A DNA stretch of 64,000 nt from Gammaproteobacteria bacterium HGW-Gammaproteobacteria-3 (GCA_002843155.1 PGZD01000001.1:120029-184028), one strand, 5' to 3'. Shown: positions 17,646-25,994, counted from the first letter of the stretch. Program-made: numbers and translations. The notes: a model not told the origin generated them from the sequence alone.

Positions 17646-18710
17646 ATGAGCAATCAACCTCGCAATAATCCTGTAAAAACCCGCAATTTGCCAATGCCCA
17701 TCGATGTCAATCAGGTCTATGGCATTTCGGAGCAGTCCTGGAAAGTCCTCACCGACGTGACGTTCCCAACCGCTAAAACCCCGGAAGCCATCATGATGGC
17801 GCTGGATTACTGCAAGGCCCGCAAACTGGATATATTCAAAAAACCAGTTCATGTGGTGCCGATGTGGAGTGCCGCCTTGGGTCGTAATGTCGAAACTGTC
17901 TGGCCGTCCATCATGGAAATCCAGACTACTGCGTCGCGTACCGGTGTTTGGGCCGGCATGGATAGACCGGTTTGGGGACCTGACATCACCAAGACCTTCA
18001 CCGGCCGCTACAAAGACGACAACGAGCAATGGCAAGAATCCAGTGTCACCGTAACCTTCCCGGAATGGGTCGCGGTCACGGTGTACCGGATTGTTGGCGG
18101 CAAGCGCTGTGCATTCACCGAGGAAGTGTATTGGCAAGAAGCCTATAGCACCGCCGGCGGTAAAAACTCACAAGTGCCTACGGCTATGTGGATCAAACGG
18201 CCGAAAGGTCAGTTGGCCAAGTGCGGTAAAGCCGCTTCGCTACGTGCAGCCTTTCCGGAGGAGTGCGGATACGCCGCCGAGGAAATGGATGGCAAAAGCA
18301 TCGACGACATGAATGACAGCAGCGTGATTAACGGCACTGCCAGTCGTATCGACGAAGCGGACGTTATCGATGATGCGATTGTCGGCAGCGTCGAACCACC
18401 GCGGGTGATTGATTTATCCATGATACCGCCCAAGGTGCAAAAAGCCGTCAGTGAACTGGTTAGGCGCACAGCACTTGCCGGCGCCTGGAAAGCTGCCTAC
18501 GACTATGCCAATAACAAGTTTGTGGGACTGGATCTGACCTATGCCATTGCTGAACTGGATAAAGCATCAGCGGTTGCCAAGACCACATCGGCTCAGGGTG
18601 ATGTTAATCATCAGCCCCAAGACGCTTCTGGTATGCCACCCGCTCATGATCCGGCTTCGGAGGCGTTGAACAAGGCTCGCGAGACCTTGGGATCGACGCG
18701 TCAGTCATAG
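17646..18710 (+). CDS. bet: Bet/RecT-family single-strand annealing recombinase
   Basis: A 354-aa phage-type annealing protein that pairs complementary single strands. The Bet/RecT core spans about residues 15-230 (TFPTAKTPEAIMMALDYCKARKLDIFKKPVHVVPM, WPSIMEIQTTASRTGVWAG, MWIKRPKGQLAKCGKAASLRAAFPEE). A linker and less conserved C-terminus follow. ATG 17646 lies 9 bases after AAGGAG. With ssb before it and the YqaJ exonuclease after it, it forms a lambda-Red-like pathway of the kind found in SXT/IncC elements, which promotes recombination between ICEs. Confidence 0.95.
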   Translation: MSNQPRNNPVKTRNLPMPIDVNQVYGISEQSWKVLTDVTFPTAKTPEAIMMALDYCKARKLDIFKKPVHVVPMWSAALGRNVETVWPSIMEIQTTASRTGVWAGMDRPVWGPDITKTFTGRYKDDNEQWQESSVTVTFPEWVAVTVYRIVGGKRCAFTEEVYWQEAYSTAGGKNSQVPTAMWIKRPKGQLAKCGKAASLRAAFPEECGYAAEEMDGKSIDDMNDSSVINGTASRIDEADVIDDAIVGSVEPPRVIDLSMIPPKVQKAVSELVRRTALAGAWKAAYDYANNKFVGLDLTYAIAELDKASAVAKTTSAQGDVNHQPQDASGMPPAHDPASEALNKARETLGSTRQS

Positions 18711-18756
18711 CCGTTTTAGCTATCAACCGCCGGTAAATTGCCGGTGACTATTTTCA

Positions 18757-18831
18757 ACCCTACCTGGGCGTCCTGAATCGCCCTTGGGGTGAAATTCATG
18801 ACGCCCTTTTTGTTTATGAGGAGATGTCATG
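18757..18831 (+). promoter_or_regulatory. Leader 3: nested hairpin plus SD hairpin
   Basis: Inner GGGCG (18766) with CGCCC (18779); outer ACCC (18757) with GGGT (18787). The second stem CATGAC (18797) pairs exactly with GTCATG (18826), which includes the start codon of the next gene and encloses its GAGGAG ribosome site. Confidence 0.65.
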
Positions 18832-19161
18832 AATGCCATTGATCAATCATCCAACCGCATACCGTGTCATACCGACTGGCATCGCTACGATTCACCCACG
18901 GTGATTCGCCGGCATGGCCGTGGTTACTTGGAGCGTAACTGGAGTCCGGGCAATCCTGTCCATGAAATCCAAGCGCCTACCAAGCCAGAACTGCAAAGTC
19001 TGGTCGAAAGCTATGGCGGTTTGGTCATGCCGACCCCCGATCTCGTGTTGCTGCTGTTTGCAGACTATCACTGGGCCCGGCGTTGTGAGAACCAACTCAT
19101 CAAACGCGGCGTGTCGACACTGCGCCTAGGCTGCCATATCCAATTGCAGGAGTATCGGTGA
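18829..19161 (+). CDS. Conserved ICE hypothetical between bet and exo
   Basis: A 110-aa protein I do not recognise. It is basic and His/Trp-rich at the N-terminus (CHTDWHRYD, GRGYLERNW), with a hydrophobic middle (TPDLVLLLFADYHWARRCENQ). No signal peptide or membrane span is convincing. ATG 18829 follows GAGGAG; its stop overlaps the exonuclease start (TGATG at 19159), so the two are translationally coupled and the product may act with Bet and Exo. Confidence 0.8.
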   Translation: MNAIDQSSNRIPCHTDWHRYDSPTVIRRHGRGYLERNWSPGNPVHEIQAPTKPELQSLVESYGGLVMPTPDLVLLLFADYHWARRCENQLIKRGVSTLRLGCHIQLQEYR

Positions 19162-20162
19162 TGAAAGTCATCAATGTCTCTCAGCGATCGCCGGAATGGC
19201 GGTTATGGCGTTCACAAGGGCTTAGTGCCAGTGAGGCGGCGATCATTATGAATCGTTCGCCGCACAAGACGCCTTGGCGATTGTGGGCCGAAAAGACTGG
19301 TCTCGTGCTGGAACAAAGCCTGGACAACAATCCGTTGATCCGAGTAGGTATCGAGCAAGAACCAGAAGCCTTACAGCGCTTTGAAGATAAACACGATGTC
19401 ATGCTGCTGCCCCTCTGCGGCGAATCAGATTGGTATTCGCTAATGCGGGCGTCCTTCGATGGTTTGTCGGAAAACAACGAACCGGTTGAAATCAAATGCC
19501 CGCATGAAACGACTTTTCTGGATGTGGTGCTAAACCGTGAGCAATCTGAAGCCTATCAACTTTACTGGTGCCAAGTGCAACAGCAAATGCTGGTGGCGGA
19601 TGCACAGCGCGGCTTTTTGTTCTTCTATCACCAAGGTCAGGATGTGGAGTTTGAGATCGAGCGGGATGAAGTCTTTTTAAACCGGCTCGTCGATACCGCC
19701 ATGGAATTCTGGTCGAACGTCAAACAGCGACAGGAACCCGAAAAAAATCCTGACCGCGATCTTTATCTACCCAAAGGCCATGCCGAACTGCAATGGCAGC
19801 AATTGGCGGCGAATTATCGCGACCATGCGGTAAAGATCGATGACCTGAAAGCTCAGCTCAAAGCGTTGGAAGCCACTCAATTCGACATCGAGCAAACCTT
19901 GGTGTTGTTGATGGGGGATTTCATGGCAGCCGAGCATTCTGGCTTACGTGTCAGTCGCTTTCAGATCCAAGGCAGTGTGGATTACAAAGCGGTGATGAAG
20001 GCCTTACTGCCGGATGTCACCGAAGCAATGCTTGACACTTATCGAAAACAACCGTCCAGCCGCATCCGCATAACCTGTCGGGATGACTCCGGCAGGCTGG
20101 CGGAAGTGCCTTTTGATGCTGACGCGTTGAAAGAGATGGTCGGTGCTGATTTCTGGTTCTGA
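19161..20162 (+). CDS. exo: YqaJ-type lambda exonuclease family protein
   Basis: A 5'-3' double-strand exonuclease partner of Bet, 333 aa. The YqaJ domain is at the N-terminus: QRSPEWRLWRSQGLSASEAAIIM (residues 7-30), the catalytic acid in ASFDGL near residue 99, and VEIKCP near 109 providing the E-x-K pair. A helical region with a coiled coil (LAANYRDHAVKIDDLKAQLKALEATQ) follows, then a C-terminal domain. A second frame start at 19158 (GTG) is less likely than the ATG at 19161, which overlaps the upstream stop. It completes the ssb-bet-exo set. Confidence 0.93.
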   Translation: MKVINVSQRSPEWRLWRSQGLSASEAAIIMNRSPHKTPWRLWAEKTGLVLEQSLDNNPLIRVGIEQEPEALQRFEDKHDVMLLPLCGESDWYSLMRASFDGLSENNEPVEIKCPHETTFLDVVLNREQSEAYQLYWCQVQQQMLVADAQRGFLFFYHQGQDVEFEIERDEVFLNRLVDTAMEFWSNVKQRQEPEKNPDRDLYLPKGHAELQWQQLAANYRDHAVKIDDLKAQLKALEATQFDIEQTLVLLMGDFMAAEHSGLRVSRFQIQGSVDYKAVMKALLPDVTEAMLDTYRKQPSSRIRITCRDDSGRLAEVPFDADALKEMVGADFWF

Positions 20163-20234
20163 TCTCGGGTTTTGACGTCAGTGAAGAAAATTTAGCTGGA
20201 AAACAGTTTGGCTGTTTCATTCGAAACACGCTGA

Positions 20235-20312
20235 ATCCGGTGTGAACCGGCGTTCCGCTATCAGGCGGCATGAAGGTGAATAACGTTTATGTATCAGGTG
20301 CGTCAAGCCTGG
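20235..20312 (+). ncRNA. Structured motif, copy B (before the 73-aa gene)
   Basis: Stem 1 CCGGT (20237) with ACCGG (20246); GCGTTCCG..AGGCGGC shared with copies A and C; stem 3 TCAGG (20294) with CCTGG (20308, one G-U pair) around the invariant loop TGCGTCAAG. It ends 8 bases before leader 4. Confidence 0.75.
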
Positions 20313-20320
20313 TTTGCAGT

Positions 20321-20375
20321 CCCGTCGGGGTTCATCACCCTAGCGGGTCATGGTGGCCCCTTTTATCAACAAAGG
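20321..20375 (+). promoter_or_regulatory. Leader 4: nested hairpin plus SD hairpin
   Basis: Outer CCCG (20321) with CGGG (20344); inner GGGT (20328) with ACCC (20337). CCTTT at 20359 then pairs with AAAGG at 20371, part of the AAAGGAGG ribosome site of the gene at 20385. Confidence 0.68.
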
Positions 20376-20384
20376 AGGTTCGCT

Positions 20385-20606
20385 ATGAATAAAGACTTTT
20401 GGAAATGCCTATTTTGCTGGTTGGAAACGGCCAGTGTGGACGAGATTAGAGATAAACAGCGTGTGGTTCGGCAGATGCTCGGTCAAACCCGAGATCCGGA
20501 TTTCAAAGCCGACATTCGTCGTATTTTGCGCTTTATGGACGAGGAAATCCTCGCCCGCGCGGAATTGGCGAACCTGATGCGAATGTCAGTATCGATGCCT
20601 CGCTAA
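20385..20606 (+). CDS. Small ICE protein, 73 aa
   Basis: Not recognised. The ATG at 20385 follows a very strong AAAGGAGG site by 6 bases; the longer frame from 20289 would cross the hairpins. The product (MNKDFWKCLFCWLETASVDE..) is charged and helical with a CxxC at residues 8-11 and ends in RMSVSMPR. Its own leader carries both repeated RNA motifs, which argues that it is a real, regulated gene. Confidence 0.78.
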   Translation: MNKDFWKCLFCWLETASVDEIRDKQRVVRQMLGQTRDPDFKADIRRILRFMDEEILARAELANLMRMSVSMPR

Positions 20607-20680
20607 AGGTAGTTTTGACACCACTTTAACCTTTTATCGTTCAACGTACTAACCCCCTGGCTAGCCAGGAATTTATCTCA

Positions 20681-20759
20681 ACCCGACGGGGACACACTAC
20701 CCGTCAGGGGAATGGTGCGCCTCGTGTTGCGGGTTTAACCCAAACATAAGGAGTTCACC
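20681..20759 (+). promoter_or_regulatory. Leader 5: nested hairpin plus SD hairpin
   Basis: Inner GACGGG (20685) with CCCGTC (20700); outer ACCC (20681) with GGGG (20707). A long second arm, GGTG (20714) with CACC (20756) and CCT with AGG of the AAGGAG site, contains an internal GGGTTTAACCC palindrome. A CCTGG-ctag-CCAGG dyad-like stretch precedes it near 20656. Confidence 0.65.
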
Positions 20760-21701
20760 ATGTATCAATCCTATTCGATTGCCGACACCTTCGGCATACC
20801 TGCACCGGTCTCCATGAAAGTGGAAGGCTTTATCCCAGGACAAAACGCTTATGTCCCGGCGCAAAAACCCTATGTGTTTCGCAAGGATCATTTGCGCGAC
20901 GTATTGGCGTTTTTAGGTTCTGCTAATGGTGACGGCTTATATCTGACTGGTCCTACCGGTTCCGGTAAAACCTCGTTGTTGGAACAAGTCGCTGCGCGTC
21001 TCAATTGGGGTGTGCATTCGGTCACCGGCCATGGTCGACTGGAACTCAACGATCTGCTCGGCCAATACATGCTGGTCGACGGCGGTGCGATGAAGTGGAT
21101 CGATGGCCCCTTGACCTTGGCGGTACGCTTGGGCCATGTGTTGTTGATCAACGAAATCGATGCCATTGATCCCGCAGAGTTGATCGGCCTGAATGAAATC
21201 GTCGAAGGCAAGCCGTTGACGATTCCGCAGACCGGCGATGTGATTGCCCCACATCCCAAATTCCGTTTGGTCGCCACCGGCAATAGTGCAGGTAGCGGCG
21301 ATCAGTCGGGCTTGTATCAGGGCGTGTTACGTCAAAACCTGGCGTTTCTGGATCGCTTTCGTTTAATGGAAGTCGGTTACCCGGAGCCTGAAGACGAAAT
21401 GAAACTGTTGGCCGATGTGGTGCCGAGCATGCCGGAAACGGTGCGCGAAAGCATGATCAAGGTCGCCAATCAGATTCGCAAGGTGTTTATCGGTGGTGTC
21501 GATGGTAGCGGTATGTTATCCGTGACCCTGTCGACCCGCGGTTTAGTGCGTTGGGCGTCATTGGTGGCCACCTTCAAAAGTGCGCCCAATGCCTTGGCCT
21601 ATTCGCTGGATCGGGCCTTGACCTTCCGAGCCGAGCCCGCCGAACGCGAAGCGATTCATCGCATCGCCAAGGATGTGTTTGGCGATGACTGGCAGGTCTA
21701 G
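20760..21701 (+). CDS. MoxR/CobS-like AAA+ ATPase
   Basis: A 313-aa AAA+ ATPase of the MoxR/CobS type, enzymes that remodel partner proteins together with VWA-domain proteins. Walker A GPTGSGKTS is at about 63-71, Walker B VLLINEIDAID near 127-137, sensor RLVATGNSAGSGD near 174 and an arginine-finger region RFRLMEV near 203. The lid contains LSTRGLVRWASL. It lies upstream of a WGR protein, a DUF3150 protein and a VWA protein, a set resembling cobS/cobT-like pairs of IncC/SXT elements; cobalt chelation is not implied. Confidence 0.9.
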   Translation: MYQSYSIADTFGIPAPVSMKVEGFIPGQNAYVPAQKPYVFRKDHLRDVLAFLGSANGDGLYLTGPTGSGKTSLLEQVAARLNWGVHSVTGHGRLELNDLLGQYMLVDGGAMKWIDGPLTLAVRLGHVLLINEIDAIDPAELIGLNEIVEGKPLTIPQTGDVIAPHPKFRLVATGNSAGSGDQSGLYQGVLRQNLAFLDRFRLMEVGYPEPEDEMKLLADVVPSMPETVRESMIKVANQIRKVFIGGVDGSGMLSVTLSTRGLVRWASLVATFKSAPNALAYSLDRALTFRAEPAEREAIHRIAKDVFGDDWQV

Positions 21702-21703
21702 TC

Positions 21704-22471
21704 ATGGCCGCCTGGAATCTCTATCGTCATCATAACAGTGACGGCAGTTCTAAAGACTGGGCGGTCAGGAGTAACTCGGATGGCAGTATAACTACTCGTT
21801 GGGGCAAAACGGCAGATCGATTGCCGGGCGTAAGTAACCGTTACGGCCTGAAGCAACCCGACATCGAACGACAAAAACAGGCCAAAGGCTATGTGTTGGT
21901 CGCCGAGGTGGATATTGATGTTAACGGCAATGTGGTGGTTCCGGGTAAGACTCCGGCAACGTCATCACAATTGCCTGAACCTGATGCAAATCCCGAGTCT
22001 GTGCCAGCACCGCCAGTCGAGGCACTTTATTGGACCATTGATTGCCATGCAAAGCAGTCTATCCGTGTGGAATTGGGTATCGAGATCGAGCGACTGATCG
22101 GCGTTATTCAATCGGTATCGGATCAGCAATCTAAGCCTGAACAAGACTGGGATGGTTGGCAACAATTGATTGATACCACCCTCAATGCTGAAACCTTTGA
22201 ACTAAGTGGTCAGATCAAATCAGTGCATGGTGTTTTGCCCTGGCTGTTTTTACTGGCACTGAAAGCAAAAGGCTTTAAAGGCGCGGACATTGATATTGCC
22301 ACCGAAACCGCCCGAGATCTCTCGGCCGATCTGAAAGCTGAACAGGACGTGCTGGCATTTTTCGGCACCGACCTCGACAGTATTCGTGAAACTGCTGAAA
22401 TCTTAGGTCTACTCAAACCCCGATTAAATCTGGCAGCGGCCATGTCCGACACGGACGACTGCTGGTTTTAA
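21704..22471 (+). CDS. WGR-domain protein
   Basis: A 255-aa protein with an N-terminal WGR-like domain (WNLYRHHNSDGSSKDWAVRSN.., TTRWGK, about residues 3-70), a fold that binds nucleic acid in PARPs and bacterial regulators. A Pro-rich linker (about 85-105) and a helical C-terminal half follow. It starts 2 bases after the AAA+ ATPase stop without its own leader, so it is probably translated by coupling and works with that ATPase. Its precise role is unknown. Confidence 0.75.
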   Translation: MAAWNLYRHHNSDGSSKDWAVRSNSDGSITTRWGKTADRLPGVSNRYGLKQPDIERQKQAKGYVLVAEVDIDVNGNVVVPGKTPATSSQLPEPDANPESVPAPPVEALYWTIDCHAKQSIRVELGIEIERLIGVIQSVSDQQSKPEQDWDGWQQLIDTTLNAETFELSGQIKSVHGVLPWLFLLALKAKGFKGADIDIATETARDLSADLKAEQDVLAFFGTDLDSIRETAEILGLLKPRLNLAAAMSDTDDCWF

Positions 22472-22492
22472 CCCATATTGTTTTTTATTTAA

Positions 22493-22549
22493 CCCGAAAG
22501 GGGCGCATCGGCCCCAACGGGATGGGTGTGCCTCTAATTTTTTAGGAGG
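22493..22549 (+). promoter_or_regulatory. Leader 6: nested hairpin plus SD hairpin
   Basis: Outer CCCG (22493) with CGGG (22518); inner GGGGC (22500) with GCCCC (22511). CCTCTAA (22531) then pairs with TTA-GGAGG (22542-22549, one bulged G), directly occluding the AGGAGG ribosome site of the DUF3150 gene. Confidence 0.72.
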
Positions 22550-22554
22550 TTCCC

Positions 22555-23745
22555 ATGTCTCATGAAACGCAAGTGATATTAGATCGCGTGGTATTGGTGA
22601 AAGTCGAAGCCAATATCTACGGCGCACGCAAGAAACTGAAAAAAGAAGACCTGGTGCTGGCCGATGGTAGCAAATTGCCGCCGGAGGATTTAGCCAGCCT
22701 AGGCTCCAAACGTTTGCTCGATCCCGATAAGCTGACGGTATTCAACCGCCTGAAGAAAGAAGCTGAACGCATATGTTTGCGCGTCGGCACCCGCTTTCTG
22801 GGTGGTTTTGCCGTGCCGGTTGAGTCCGCAGCCAGCATTACTGCTGAACTCGAGCGCATTGCGCTGGATTTTGCAGCAGCTAAAACCGAGTTTATTGCCG
22901 GTTACGATGCGGCGGTCACTGACTGGGTGGTTCGCCATCCGGAATTTGCCGGCATCATCGAACAAGCGGTGGATTCAGTGGAGTTTGTCTCGACGCGACT
23001 ATCGTTTGATTTTCTGGTGGTGAGTGTCGGTTTACCCGATAGCTTGCCGCCGGCGGATGTTGCACGTCTGGAAAGCAAAATCGGTTCACTCAGTGAGCAG
23101 ATGTTCTACGAAATCTCCGTGGAAGCCAATCAACTCATCGAGCAGTCGTTGCTAGGTAAGGAGCAAGTGACGCGTAATGCGTTACGGCCGATTCGCCGCA
23201 TGCGCGACAAGCTCGATGGGCTAGGTTTTCTGGATCATCGGGTCGCGCCGGTCGTCAGCACCATTGACGATTTATTGGCGAGAATTCCCAACAAAGGCGC
23301 TATTGAAGGCAGCATTTTGCAGGAGATTCTAGCCACGGCGATGCTGTTGTCCGATCCGGATAAAACCCGGCGGCACGGCGAAGGACTTTTGACGACTCAA
23401 CCGCCCGTTGTTGAAGAGACTGAAGAAGTCATCGAATACGCGGAGCCCGAGCCACCAGCAGTACTCGTCGCGCCAACAGCACCAACACCAGTCATCGCTG
23501 AAAGCGTTTCAGACACTCCCGATTTTACCGATCTGTTTGATGGCATCTTTGATGATGAACTCGAAGCGGAATCGACAGCGGATAACTGGGCGCTTGAGGT
23601 CTTGCTGGATAAAAGTCAGACCGCTCTAAAAACCGGTAACGATACCGATGAATCCAACCCTTCTGAGCATTCAGCAGAACCTGAAACGGTGACTGCGGGA
23701 GACGATGAGGAGGCGGACGATTCTGACCAGGACTACTGGTTCTGA
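22555..23745 (+). CDS. DUF3150 family protein
   Basis: A 396-aa member, by my reading, of the DUF3150 family common in ICEs next to MoxR/CobS-like and VWA proteins. The N-terminal part (about 1-270) is helical and well ordered (VVLVKVEANIYGARKKLKKEDL, DPDKLTVFNRLKKEAERIC); the C-terminus (about 285-390) is acidic and low in complexity, ending DQDYWF. ATG 22555 lies 5 bases after AGGAGG. The terminal ..D(D/Q)xxWF is shared with the WGR protein (DDCWF), and a similar DFWF end occurs on the exonuclease; this echoes an SSB-type docking tip. Confidence 0.8.
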   Translation: MSHETQVILDRVVLVKVEANIYGARKKLKKEDLVLADGSKLPPEDLASLGSKRLLDPDKLTVFNRLKKEAERICLRVGTRFLGGFAVPVESAASITAELERIALDFAAAKTEFIAGYDAAVTDWVVRHPEFAGIIEQAVDSVEFVSTRLSFDFLVVSVGLPDSLPPADVARLESKIGSLSEQMFYEISVEANQLIEQSLLGKEQVTRNALRPIRRMRDKLDGLGFLDHRVAPVVSTIDDLLARIPNKGAIEGSILQEILATAMLLSDPDKTRRHGEGLLTTQPPVVEETEEVIEYAEPEPPAVLVAPTAPTPVIAESVSDTPDFTDLFDGIFDDELEAESTADNWALEVLLDKSQTALKTGNDTDESNPSEHSAEPETVTAGDDEEADDSDQDYWF

Positions 23746-23766
23746 TCTGACGCCATTTAACTATTC

Positions 23767-23829
23767 ACCCACTGGGGCAAATTCATGTCCCTCTGGGGTC
23801 GTGGTTTGCTCCAACTTTTGGAGCAAACC
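23767..23829 (+). promoter_or_regulatory. Leader 7: nested hairpin plus perfect 12-bp SD hairpin
   Basis: Nested part: ACCC (23767) with GGGT (23796), inner GGG (23775) with CCC (23789). The second hairpin is perfect: GGTTTGCTCCAA (23803-23814), loop CTT, TTGGAGCAAACC (23818-23829). The stem contains the GGAG ribosome site and ends at the base before the ATG, the clearest translational lock in the set. Confidence 0.82.
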
Positions 23830-25644
23830 ATGAAAAATAGAACCTTACACCACGCATTTCCCATCGTCGCGGCGGCCATTGGCAATCGCTTTGGCATTAA
23901 AGTCTGTGTCGGCGGAGATCAAGCCGAAACCGATGGCCAAACCATTTGGCTGCCGGCCTATGAGGGCGACGATGCGGATTATCAGGATTACGCCTGGGGG
24001 CTATTGGCTCATGAAGCCGCGCATATTCGTTATTCGGATTTTACGCTGCGCTATGGCAGTTCGGTATTACGGCGGCGCTTATGCAATGCGATTGAAGATG
24101 TCCGTATCGAGCACGAACTGGCCAAGGACTTTCCGGGTACCAGGCTGACGATACGCACGGTGATTGAAAAGATGATTGCCAAAGGCGACTTTGTGGCCAA
24201 CAGCATTGATGATCATCCGGCCAATATCCTCTATAGTTTTGTCTTGAAAAGTTTGCGTGCCAGGGTGTTGGGTCAAACGGCCTTACTGCCTTTGGTCGAG
24301 CAAACCGAAATGGCGCTGAAGGCAAAGTTTCCGAAAGGTGCGGTGACCCGGCTGAAAGGCTTGTTGTCCGAAGTGCCGATGGGTTTGCAGTCTGAATCCG
24401 ATTGCCTGCAATTGACTGATCGCATCCTGACCATGATTGAGCAGGAATTCGAGCAACAACGGCAGCGCAATCAGCAATCGGCAGATGATGGAAACACCCC
24501 TGAACCGGATGATACGGATCAGGATACTGAATCAGCCGATTCGGACGATTCGAATGGCTCGGATTCCCAGGATGAAATGGAGCCCAATGAACGATTGCCC
24601 GCCGACACTGACGACGATCCGTCATCAGCATCGGCGGGTAGCGATGATTCAAATCCGGAAAATCCTGACGATGAGCCGACAACGCACTCCGATAACAATT
24701 CATCCAACCCACAAGGGGATGCTGAAGAGGTCACGGAAATTGCCGACCCGATGGGCATCTTACAAACCCTGTTGTCCGCTGGTGACAGTGACATCGAGCA
24801 AGACCTTTTCGAATCGCTGAAATCCGCGTTGTCGTTGGCAGCGGAAAACGCATCGGAACTGCTGATGCCCAGTGGCATCGAGCCGCCTATGGACGATCGG
24901 GCGGGTGCGTTTTTGCTGCGTAAGGTGCAAAGCGAATCGGGGAAAATCCGTGCTGCTCTACAAGGCTTGGTGCAATCGCAAACCATCAACCGCTCGCAAC
25001 ACGCATGTCGTGGACGTCGGATGGATGGCAAGCGTTTACACCGCTTGCCACTGGGTGAAACCAAACTGTTTCAGCGCAAAGAGATCAAAGCGTCACCCAA
25101 TACGGCCATTCATCTGTTACTCGATAAATCCGAAAGCATGGGTTATCAGGTCACCGATAGCCAAGGTCAGTCCGTTGGATCACGAATGCCAATTGCGTTG
25201 GAAGCGACCTTGGCACTGGCGTTGGCCTTTGAAGGCATTCCGGGGGTTAACCCTGGCGTGACTGCGTTTCCAGGCCATCAAAACGATTCGGTATTCCGAT
25301 TACTGGAGCATGGCCAACGCGTGAACGCCCGAACCGGCGCCTTTTCGCTAGCCGCTACGGGTAGTACGCCGATGACCGAAGCGATTTGGTTTGGTGCGGC
25401 GTCGCTGCTGCGTTGCCGGGAACCGCGCAAGGTATTGATGGTAATGACCGATGGTCAACCCAACGATACCTTGAGCACGCTGGATATTTTGCAGCGTTGC
25501 CGGGATAGCGGTATTGAAACGGTCGGCATTGGTTTGGGGCTGGATGTCAGTCATCTATTCCCGATTGCCATTACCATCAACGAGCTTCAGGAGTTGAGAG
25601 CGCAATTGTTCGATCTCTCGAAAGCGGTGTTGTTGGCGGCCTAA
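23830..25644 (+). CDS. CobT-like VWA and HExxH protein
   Basis: A 604-aa protein with an N-terminal metallopeptidase-like motif HEAAH (about 61-65) followed by IEDVRIEHEL that could give the third zinc ligand. A very acidic Asp/Ser-rich linker (about 217-302) and a C-terminal von Willebrand A domain follow, with a MIDAS-type DKSES near 431 and MTDGQPNDT near 541. This is the CobT-like architecture that pairs with CobS/MoxR ATPases. The ATG at 23830 is chosen because GGAG lies 6 bases upstream; an ATG at 23785 lies inside the leader. A complex-remodelling role with the ATPase at 20760 is likely; the substrate is unknown. Confidence 0.88.
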   Translation: MKNRTLHHAFPIVAAAIGNRFGIKVCVGGDQAETDGQTIWLPAYEGDDADYQDYAWGLLAHEAAHIRYSDFTLRYGSSVLRRRLCNAIEDVRIEHELAKDFPGTRLTIRTVIEKMIAKGDFVANSIDDHPANILYSFVLKSLRARVLGQTALLPLVEQTEMALKAKFPKGAVTRLKGLLSEVPMGLQSESDCLQLTDRILTMIEQEFEQQRQRNQQSADDGNTPEPDDTDQDTESADSDDSNGSDSQDEMEPNERLPADTDDDPSSASAGSDDSNPENPDDEPTTHSDNNSSNPQGDAEEVTEIADPMGILQTLLSAGDSDIEQDLFESLKSALSLAAENASELLMPSGIEPPMDDRAGAFLLRKVQSESGKIRAALQGLVQSQTINRSQHACRGRRMDGKRLHRLPLGETKLFQRKEIKASPNTAIHLLLDKSESMGYQVTDSQGQSVGSRMPIALEATLALALAFEGIPGVNPGVTAFPGHQNDSVFRLLEHGQRVNARTGAFSLAATGSTPMTEAIWFGAASLLRCREPRKVLMVMTDGQPNDTLSTLDILQRCRDSGIETVGIGLGLDVSHLFPIAITINELQELRAQLFDLSKAVLLAA

Positions 25645-25662
25645 ATCACCGCCAGTCAATTA

Positions 25663-25706
25663 TCCGTAGCCCAATCCTTAGGTCATAACCTAAGCGATTG
25701 TGGCTA
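25663..25706 (+). terminator. Long hairpin after the VWA gene
   Basis: TAGCC and CAATC pair with GATTG and GGCTA, enclosing CTTAGGT-cata-ACCTAAG. There is no T-run, so it may be an mRNA-protecting stem or weak terminator. The remaining bases to 25800 hold nothing else I can name. Confidence 0.4.
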
Positions 25707-25801
25707 TGGGTAGCTGATTGTCTCCAGGTTTGTCGAATGCACTCACTTCCTAGAGCTCATTCAACAAACAGACATTTCATGCGTTCTTTCCAGAATGCTG
25801 A

Positions 25802-25879
25802 ATCCGACTTTGGTCGGCGTTCCGTCTTTAAGCGGCGAGCACGTTAAACCGTGATCGTGTCGGGTGCGTTAAGCCCGAT
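25802..25879 (+). ncRNA. Structured motif, copy C
   Basis: Stem 1 CCGAC (25804) with GTCGG (25813) and stem 3 TCGGG (25860) with CCCGA (25874) differ from copies A and B at both partners of the pairs, while GCGTTCCG and the loop TGCGTTAAG are kept. The middle arm forms CACG-ttaaac-CGTG. It lies ahead of leader 8. Confidence 0.75.
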
Positions 25880-25915
25880 GTAAATCGCAGAGGTATTCAC
25901 CCCTGCAAATCTAAA

Positions 25916-25993
25916 ACCCGCTTCGGGCGACCATCGCCCGGCCGGGTGCTGTTCATTCGAAGTGCTTTCTTAAATTTTATAAAGGAGAACTTC
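25916..25993 (+). promoter_or_regulatory. Leader 8: nested hairpin plus SD hairpin
   Basis: Outer ACCCG (25916) with CGGGT (25943); inner CGGGCG (25924) with CGCCCG (25935). Then GAAGT (25959) pairs with ACTTC (25989) and TTCTT with AAGGA of the ribosome site, 1 base before the start codon at 25995. Confidence 0.72.
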
Positions 25994-25994
25994 A

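Noticed and set aside
20760..25644. Cobalamin biosynthesis (cobST) function
   Set aside because: The ATPase and VWA proteins only share architecture with CobS/CobT; no other cobalamin gene is near and the context is conjugative.
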